This document shows, piece by piece, positions 8,333-15,300 of a stretch of DNA of 15,300 bases. The stretch comes from Multifurca ochricompacta (Eukaryota > Basidiomycota > Agaricomycetes > Russulales > Russulaceae): positions 1 through 15,300 of the forward strand of contig WTXG01000528.1 in the NCBI GenBank assembly GCA_022496185.1, written 5' to 3'. A program made the position numbers and the translations under genes. Below the pieces are notes generated by a model. The model saw nothing but the letters and a program-made list of their open reading frames with translations. It was not told where the DNA came from and made no database searches. How positions within the stretch are numbered: position 1 is the stretch's first letter; each line of letters begins with the position of its first letter.

Positions 8333-9223
8333 ATGAGACGCGTGCAAAGCGTACGACACTATACCCGCTCATCTGTCCCCACTATTGGAACGGATGACCT
8401 TGGCGTACTAAAGGAAGTCCCGGAAGAGTCCATTGAAGTTACGCTTCGAAGGCAGCTCCTCGATAAGAAAAGGAGAATGACAAAGTATCTGGCTTCTTCT
8501 TGTATCACTGTTATGAAAGCGATCGGTTAAATTGTCACCCCTTCATGCAGTTGCAAGACCAGATCCAAGCGCTTCAAGCGCAGCTTGCCCAACGACCACC
8601 AATAGAAGCTATTCAGGAATTACGAAAGGAATACAGCAATCTCGAACTCATTTTACAGGGAACGCAGCGAGAAAACGAAAGAGCCATGACGGAACTAGAG
8701 AGGTTTGTCCCCCCCTCCCCCAAGCCGCCCCCCACGGAGGAACCCACTAATGCCCCATTTCCTTCTTCTGGTTTTGACAGGGGCAAGCAGAGAGAGAAGC
8801 TTCTGGAGCGTGAACTTGAGAAACTGGCAGGCAGCAATTGGCAGGTGCGCGTGCAATCCACGAAGGTTCTCTTCTCTATAGACATAACTCGCTGACCCTG
8901 TGCCCTCATGCTTCATGCTCGTGCAGGCTAACCTCGAGATCCCGCCTGCTGGCATCACGAGCCCACTTTCCTCGCGCGCGGCCACGGGGCTTTTCTCCCC
9001 CCCACCGCGACATATGACGTCGCCGCCACCCGTCGACAACACCCCTCGGCCGAACGTGGATGCAACGATGGCGCACGTAGAACAGGTACGCTTATTGATT
9101 CTCGGCATGGAGGAACGTCTTCGTGCGCGGGAGGAGAAGCTCGCAAAGGCGATAGAGAAGGCAGATCAGGAAAGTCACAGATTTGAGACACTGCGCAAGG
9201 GTGCGCTAGCCACGAACACCTGA
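8333..9223 (+). CDS. Coiled-coil protein of unknown function, four exons, about 221 aa
   Basis: Exons 8333-8485, 8551-8702, 8781-8844 and 8927-9223 give about 221 residues. I do not recognise the family. The ATG at 8333 sits in a good context (CAACAATGAG). Two helical segments have heptad-like spacing: LQDQIQALQAQLAQRPPIEA and following residues up to TELER, continued by REKLLERELEKL; and near the C-terminus LILGMEERLRAREEKLAKAI. Between them lies a Pro/Ser-rich linker (FSPPPRHMTSPPP). The protein has no signal peptide or membrane span, so a cytoplasmic or nuclear scaffold role is likely, but nothing specific can be claimed. The first donor reads AA|GTATC; phase 0 joining needs AAG|GTATC, so one G is missing at 8485. 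The second intron (8703-8780, 78 nt) has no in-frame stop and could be retained, which would add 26 Pro-rich residues. Confidence 0.75.
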
Positions 9224-9990
9224 AGGAAGGGGAAGTTATCATAATGTTTTGTGTATGGATGGTTTTCGCTTTGATGCACAGTTTTGTTGTTCGTATATCA
9301 TGTGTGTACACTCTAGTTATGCTCAATGGCTATTTATTCTCCCGCGTGAAAGGCTCTGATGAGTAAGCTAGGCGGTGATAGAGCTACGAAGAATGGACAA
9401 ATATGTGGAAGTAGTATATGGAGGGACAAGTGCCTGCACACATGGTTAAATGCGCAGGAGAATAATTAAACTAAACTAAAGATTATAGTAAGTGAATAGA
9501 TAGTTGAGATTGTGGAAAGAACGACGAAAGAAAGAAAGAGTGAACAGGGGTGTGGGTACAGGATTGTAGTGTATTCGAAGTCAGCAAGAGCAAGAAGAAT
9601 TCACTTTAAAAAAAAAATCAATTCGCAGAAAATTCGTGGAACCCTAAAAAAACGGGGGCGGGTCCGTGAATGGATTTACAGTCTAACTACACCCCTAATG
9701 AAATACGAAGTCGAGTCAGAAAGCGATATGAGAGGTGCATGCGATGGGAGTCAAACCGGAGTCAATCTTCCGCGGCTGACTGTGGCACAAACGCATCCGA
9801 ATTGCGCAGGTCTGTGCGTCCATTTGGTATGGACCGTGCGTGGGAACTACCATCGGAGCACAAACGACAAATCGTCGTTTCTCGTTCACCTTTCATTCCC
9901 CCCAACTCCATTCCCGTACCACCACCTTCTCCTATCCCCCACCAGCAAGAACATCTTCTTTTCGCTAACTTTCTCACCTAGTTGAAACTC
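9224..9990. promoter_or_regulatory. Intergenic region with the histone H3 promoter and 5' UTR
   Basis: I found no conserved protein here; the open frames at 9512-9985 are low-complexity and unconvincing. The left part is the 3' end of the coiled-coil gene. The right part has a GC-rich box (GGGGGCGGG near 9654), and from about 9880 a long pyrimidine-rich leader (CCCCCAACTCC, CTTCTCCTATCCCCC) typical of strongly expressed fungal genes, running to the H3 ATG at 9991. Confidence 0.55.
9640..9647 (+). promoter_or_regulatory. AACCCTAA motif upstream of histone H3
   Basis: The octamer AACCCTAA lies 344 nt upstream of the H3 start, next to a GC-rich box. AACCCT boxes are known upstream of fission yeast histone genes and telo-box motifs upstream of plant histone genes. 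One short motif can occur by chance, so this is only suggestive. Confidence 0.35.
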
Positions 9991-10793
<803 letters not shown>

Positions 10794-11252
10794 GCTGTTT
10801 CTTGGTATTCATGCACTTCGTTTGCCGTCTCACCGCATAATTGCGCGCTTGTGACGCATGGGATAGTTTGATTTTTTCTGTACAGTTATAGTCTCTCTTA
10901 AATACGCCTGTCGATGAAGGTTTCTTTCTTGTGCTTGGTATATTTATATATGCTCTAAGTGCAATGCAATACAATATTCAATATATTCATGTGCGCAAGG
11001 AAAAGGTCAGGGAAGGGAGGTGTTACGGCTTCTATCTGCGTTCGATCGATAGAAGGGGACATCGGGGTTCCGACCGGAGGATCGAGTAATGAGACGATTG
11101 ACTCGCACGCAGGATGAGACAACAAACAAGAAGATAGATTTCAAGTAGCTAGTGCTAAGAACAGAGAGCATGAAACTGGGGACAATACTCAAGAGAAAAC
11201 AGAGGTTTAAATAGTTGTATAGACTTATGACGTTGAATCGCAACTAGGTCTA

Positions 11253-11399
11253 GATGACGACTCCTGGAATGCTTGTGAACTTCATATATTGCGATTAGGC
11301 CCATGTTATGACTTAATTAATCGCGGTTTAAGTTTTGATGACGACTCTCGGAATGCTTGTGAACTTCGTGTGTTGTGGTTAAGCCTTGATGGCGACTCA
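11253..11399 (+). repeat. Diverged 85-bp tandem repeat
   Basis: Copy A (11253-11301) and copy B (11338-11385) share GATGACGACTC, GGAATGCTTGTGAACTTC and a following TTG-(C/T)-GATTAGGCC-like end, start to start 85 bp. A third partial copy (GATGGCGACTC) begins at 11388. Differences are mostly transitions. Function unknown; it may be an old transposon fragment or duplicated intergenic DNA. Confidence 0.75.
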
Positions 11400-11867
11400 A
11401 AGCAAGTCACCTGATTGCTAATTCGTAACAGGAGGGGTGTATGTGTGCATCAAGGTCTGGTCATTGCTTCTAGGTCTATCACCGCCCGACCAGCTGTAGT
11501 TCTCTATGACGGACCTATGGTCTTTTCCTTCCTCTACCGGTCTAGTATTGGCTCTAATATGGGCGTCCGGCAAATGTGTGATTGATTACTGTGTTTTCCC
11601 TTTTTCGATAGCCCCCAAGACCTCCCAAGACTTCTCGAAGCCTCCTTTTCCGCGGTCACTGTTTGCGATTGCAATGCGGAACGGGTCAGTCTGACAGCCG
11701 AGGGTCGGATGACCCACTAGTGACCTGTGCATTTGATCTGGTATTGCAAGACCCAAGACGCATTCATTCATCCTGTCAATCCTAGTCTTGATACGATACG
11801 TACGATACGGGACATGGACAATCCGCTTGCTATAGCCGAACACTCCACCACGCTTCGCCTCCTTTCA

Positions 11868-11876
11868 TTTATATAA
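11868..11876 (+). promoter_or_regulatory. TATA box of the DUF2235 gene
   Basis: TTTATATAA lies 64 nt upstream of the ATG at 11940, followed by a pyrimidine-rich leader (TTTTTCTCTCGCCTCTCG), a usual fungal promoter arrangement. Confidence 0.6.
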
Positions 11877-11939
11877 CAGCGCATATTCCTCTCACAGTCC
11901 TACGTTAACTTTTTCTCTCGCCTCTCGACCTCTAATTCC

Positions 11940-13972
11940 ATGGCCAAGCCCCAAAGCGAGCCTTCGAACGCCTCCAAGACGACTCATCTCCCGCTCGTTC
12001 CTATCCCGACTCTGTCTAAGTCTAGGAGTCCCGCACTGTGTTCATCAGACGGTTCACGTACTCCCCCCTCTGCAAACCCTGCGGCCTATGACCCGTCCTT
12101 GATACCATCGTCCCATGAAGCGCGCACTCTTGTTTTGTGCTTTGACGGGACTGGCGATCAACTTGACGGACATGTATGCGCATATATTCCTTTATTCCTT
12201 TGCCCCCCGTCCCCATTCGCGTTCCTCACTGATCGAAAACTCTTTACTACATACAGAATTCGAATGTCCTACAGTTCTTCTCGATGCTCAAGAAGGATGA
12301 TAAGAATCAACAATTGGTCTACTATCAGGTTTGCAGGTTGCCTCATCTGTTGTTTAGAACGGCATTTTTAGACGTGGCTTCTTCAGACTGGCATCGGGAC
12401 GTATATATTTCAAAGGTTGTGACCCCCTTCACGGCGAAAATTCAGAAGACTATTGATATGGCCTTCGGAAATCACCTTGACGCACATGTTATGGGTGTGT
12501 ACATTAACGTGTGATCACTCACGATTAATTTATCTTCCGACAGAGGGGTACAAGTTCCTGATGGAAAATTGTGCGTCTTTTAATGGAAATTTCCTCTTTT
12601 GACTCACGTTCGTTTGCTAGATCACGCAGAGGATAAGATATGCCTGTTCGGTTTTTCGCGTGGTGCATACACCGCTCGAGCGCTAGCGGGTATGATCCAC
12701 AAGGTCGGCATCCGCTGGCATTACCATTTGAGTAGCTCATAATTCGGTCTGCTGCGAAACAGGTTGGCTTGCTTCCCGCGGGCAACCACCGACAGATTCC
12801 TTTTGCATATAAGATTTCACTCGTGATGACGACGTCATTGGATCAAAGTACCCGGTTCAAAAAATGTCTCTCAATAGACGTCGAAATAGACTTCATCGGC
12901 GTGTGGTATGTTCGTCTCATTTGCCAGAAGGGTTAAAATTCACGAGTGAGGCAGGGATACCGTTTGCTCTGTTGGACTTATCCCCCGCGCCCTCCCATTT
13001 ACGGCTAATAATGATGCCGTCCGCTATTTCCGTCATGCCATTTCTCTTGATGAACACCGTGCTAAATTCAAGGCTAACCATTGGCAGTGCAAGCCCAAAT
13101 GACACCAAGGCACGAAGCTTGGAGAGATGCCGCGGTCAAATCAGCGCCACCCTTATTATCACAGCGGCCACAAACGTCATGACAATGATCACAAGGAAAC
13201 TGAGGAGGACGGGTCGTGGGGGACTGATGTACTTGAAGTCTGGTTTGCTGGGTGTCACTGCGGTACCTCTTTTTGGTGTCGGAGCAGTACACACGATCCT
13301 GATGATGTTTTGTAGACGTCGGCGGTGGTTCGGTACCGAATGTACACGAAATAGCTTGGCCAGAATTCCACTTCGATGGATGATCCGCCAATGCTTCCTT
13401 GCTAAAACCGGAATTCAGTTTCACCGCGACGCTTTAAGGGTATAGGCATGGATCCCGACACACTCTTTCCCTTCGTAGCAGCCACAAGGCCGCCTGCTTT
13501 GAAACCATCTCTTGCTATTGTTGAAGTTGCGGCGGCCACTGCTCATGCTTTGGAGCCAACCGACGATACCCTTATTGACCAAGTGCAAGCCTCCCCAAGT
13601 GCGGCAGAAGAGGATGAGGAACTTGCCGATGCGCTCAGTTCGACACATGATCAGTTAAAAATAAATAAGTCCTGGTGGATTCTCGAAGTACTTCCCATAC
13701 GCCATAAAGTGCAGAACCGAAGAGATGCCTCGTGGAAGGGTCATTGGAAGTGCGTGTTTCATAATTCACGTTTACTATTTTTTAATTGTGTTTATGTGGC
13801 CGTGACCTTCCAGGGTGAACATGGGTAGGCCACGCAAGATTCCAGAACCACTTCGCGAGAAGGATGAAAAAATCTTCGTCCATCGCTCTGTAGATATTAG
13901 ATGAAGGCGAAAAACGAGAAGTACGTGCCCAAGGCCAAGTTTGAACACCTGGACTTTAAATGGGTAGATTGA
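11940..13972 (+). CDS. DUF2235 (Tle1-like) alpha/beta hydrolase, nine exons, about 520 aa, frame broken
   Basis: Exons: 11940-12173, 12257-12328, 12387-12494, 12544-12570, 12621-12703, 12763-12905, 12955-13262, 13316-13749, 13814-13972. After a Ser/Pro-rich N-terminus comes RTLVLCFDGTGDQLDG, then NSNVLQFFSMLKKDDKNQQ, the nucleophile elbow GFSRG within KICLFGFSRGAYTARALAGM, IDFIGVWDTVCSVGL, VRYFRHAISLDEHRAKFKA and EVWFAGCHCDVGGGS: the marks of the DUF2235 / T6SS phospholipase Tle1-like catalytic domain, predicted Ser hydrolases common in basidiomycetes. Substrate is unknown. The C-terminus has an acidic linker (AAEEDEELADAL) and a Lys-rich end closing in HLDFKWVD. The frame needs one base restored near 12395-12415, 13098-13104, 13348-13355, 13440-13447 and 13899-13904, with a less clear shift near 13150-13185. 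Family call is firm; whether the gene is truly broken is open. Confidence 0.9.
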
Positions 13973-14600
13973 CGGATGAGTCCGACAGTCCGACAAATAT
14001 TCCTGTTTGCCCACAGCTTGTACTAGTTACTTACTAAGTAGTCTCTTACTCTTACCAATTTCCGATGTCCATGCGCCTCAAGAAACATGTAACCTCAGCG
14101 CTCATAGCTTCCATGACCGAAGCGGGTGTTGCTTACTGACTGGCTACTGGCTCATCTGCCTTCATCTATCCATCTATCTCGGCGTGGTGCGCGCAATGAG
14201 CGGGGCACGTCTCAACAGCTGATTGTCTTTGTACTTGTACTGTTTTTTGTATCATCATTCCCTCCTCCGATTTCAAACGGGCCAACTAGGAGCACCAAGA
14301 GCACGTTGATGAGTGGTGAAGTATACAACCTCTTTCAATGAGGCAAATAAGCTTCCACCAACCTCTCCTCTTTGTCCTCTCCTCAGTGTATACAGTGCGC
14401 CCATCGGATGTGCAGGGCTCAGGATTGCCCTCGGGGAACGGATCCCCACCCCCACCAAGACAGCGCCGCAAGCCAGGGCATGTCCCCGTGTCATGTTGGT
14501 GGTGCATGCCTTGGCTTATGGCAACAGGCCAGCTTGGTTTGCCACGAATGCCAGAATTTATAAGCAGCCGAGTGAGAAAGGTGATCAAGGACTTCAAAAC
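13973..14600. other. Gene-free DNA downstream of the DUF2235 gene
   Basis: I see no recognisable protein. Small features are a GTCCGACA direct repeat at about 13980-13996 and a CATCTATC doublet near 14163-14178. The block at 14340-14580 gives overlapping open frames on both strands but none looks like a known protein; it may be part of a transposon-derived region that continues to the right. Confidence 0.5.
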
Positions 14601-14714
14601 CTTTTTTTTTTTACTTTGAAATATTTTTCATCACAGTCAGAAAACAATGACAGCAATCATGGTTGCTGAGGCTGTAGAATAAAGTTGTGTGGATAAAAAG
14701 GAGAGCAGGCTGTG

Positions 14715-14837
14715 TCCAAGGCCATATTAAGAAAACTGAATGAACAGTAGAGCAGTCACTAACAGAAACTTTGCAAAGAAGAGCATCCAAGGCTGGATTG
14801 AAAAAACTAAATGAATAGTACTTAGAATAGTCAGTAA
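14715..14837 (+). repeat. Diverged tandem duplication, 71-bp period
   Basis: Copy 1 (14715-14762) and copy 2 (14786-14837) share TCCAAGG, then AAAACT(G/A)AATGAA(C/T)AGTA and (A/T)AGTCA(C/G)TAA, and are both preceded by AGAGCA. They differ by substitutions (mainly transitions) and small gaps. Confidence 0.7.
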
Positions 14838-14868
14838 GATGAAATAAGTGTGTTTGTTAGGAATAGAA

Positions 14869-14884
14869 GAATGGAATGGAATGG
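14869..14884. repeat. GAATG pentamer array (3 units)
   Basis: Three perfect GAATG units plus a trailing G. Confidence 0.65.
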
Positions 14885-14982
14885 CTAGTGATTAAAATGC
14901 CAAAAGAGTGAGTAGGAATAGAAGCTGTTGACACAGGATGTGTCTGGAGGTGCTTCAGGCATCTAAGGTTCGCTTCAGCTGT

Positions 14983-15002
14983 AGATTAGATTAGATTAGA
15001 TT
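14983..15002. repeat. AGATT pentamer array (4 units)
   Basis: Four perfect AGATT units just left of the hAT-like terminus. Confidence 0.75.
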
Positions 15003-15054
15003 CCGGAGTATTGGACTTTTTATGTTATCTTTATTACATTCTTTCTCTCCTTAC

Positions 15055-15300
15055 TAGTGATGTGCACAGCTCGGCTCAAAGCTGTAAGCTGGCTGTTTCT
15101 GAGCTGGAAAAAGCCGGGCTGACATAGGCTGTGAAAATGGCTTCCAGTGGCCCACAGCTCAGGCTTAAGGTTTGGAAAGCCTGAAGCTGTGGCTTTTGGT
15201 GGCTGAGTCATGCTTTCTATGAACCAGAATGCCAGTACAGAGATAGTCCAACATAATTGTGATTGCATTTAGATTTTAGATAAAACAATTGATGAGATAA
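15055..15300 (+). mobile_element. Left terminus of a probable hAT-type DNA transposon, cut by window edge
   Basis: TAGTGATGTGCACAGC at 15055 resembles the TA/CAGNGATGT terminal inverted repeat that opens many hAT elements. It is followed by a dense set of short GAGC/GCTC words in both orientations (GCTCGGCTC, CTGAGCTGG, CACAGCTCAGGC, GCCTGAAGCTGTGGC), as expected for subterminal transposase-binding repeats. The 8 nt before it (CTCCTTAC, 15047-15054) would be the target duplication, but the other end lies outside the window. No transposase is visible. Confidence 0.5.

Larger units (their letters stand above)
10794..11939. other. Intergenic region: H3 3' end and promoter of the DUF2235 gene
   Basis: No conserved coding region is visible. 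The left part is the H3 3' UTR with AT-rich polyadenylation-like DNA (TATTTATATATGC near 10940). The middle holds a diverged tandem repeat (11253-11399). The right part has a run of GATAC/GTAC units (about 11788-11808) and a TATA box before the next gene. Confidence 0.6.
14601..15300. other. CpG-poor, probably transposon-derived region
   Basis: Only about five CG dinucleotides are visible in these 700 nt, while TG and CA are abundant; the gene regions to the left are much richer in CG. No open frame is convincing. CpG loss is expected in methylated repeats in basidiomycetes. The region holds a diverged tandem duplication, two pentamer arrays and a hAT-like end. Confidence 0.55.

Noticed and set aside
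9512..9985. Plus-strand open frame of 157 codons upstream of histone H3
   Set aside because: It covers the H3 promoter and pyrimidine-rich leader, and its sequence is low-complexity with no recognisable motif.
12864..13445. Plus-strand open frame of 193 codons within the hydrolase gene
   Set aside because: It runs in the wrong frame through two exons and an intron of the DUF2235 gene; its apparent length is a shadow.
14286..14669. Overlapping open frames on both strands near the right end
   Set aside because: None matches a family I recognise, they contradict each other, and the region looks repeat-derived.

Overview
The window looks like nuclear DNA of a basidiomycete fungus, most likely Agaricomycetes and possibly a Rhizoctonia/Ceratobasidium relative. 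The genes are split by many short introns (about 45-90 nt, GT...AG, with CTNAC/CTGAC-like branch sites). The histone H3 carries the fungal VTIQPKD tail. The P-loop NTPase and the DUF2235 hydrolase resemble families I associate with that group. The organism call is inference from family resemblance; no search was run.

Layout. Positions 1-403 (-): 5' part of a chalcone-isomerase-like gene cut by the window edge. 404-1573: non-coding, with pentamer microsatellites. 1574-2667 (-): four-exon gene for a 187-residue Pro/Tyr-rich protein of unknown function; its first intron is swollen by an A-rich insert flanked by 11-bp direct repeats. 3045-6088 (-): large six-exon P-loop NTPase-like gene of an Agaricomycete-expanded (crinkler-like) family. 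It is divergently arranged with 6214-7910 (+), the alpha subunit of the mitochondrial processing peptidase. 8333-9223 (+): four-exon coiled-coil protein. 9991-10793 (+): histone H3 in seven exons. 10794-11939: non-coding with a diverged 85-bp tandem repeat. 11940-13972 (+): nine-exon DUF2235 (Tle1-like) alpha/beta hydrolase. 13973-15300: gene-free, CpG-poor on its right, ending in what looks like the terminus of a hAT-type transposon.

The genes do not form a pathway; this is an ordinary mix of housekeeping and lineage-specific genes. The strongest window-wide signal is that nearly every conserved gene, including H3 and MPP-alpha, needs single missing bases restored to read through. Most of these sit next to an identical base or at a G|GT splice donor. 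That fits uncorrected single-base deletions in a long-read assembly better than independent decay of essential genes. I therefore annotate the genes as real loci with broken frames. I found no convincing new biological system. The best biological lead is the A-rich retroinsertion-like tract in the intron at 2221-2619.
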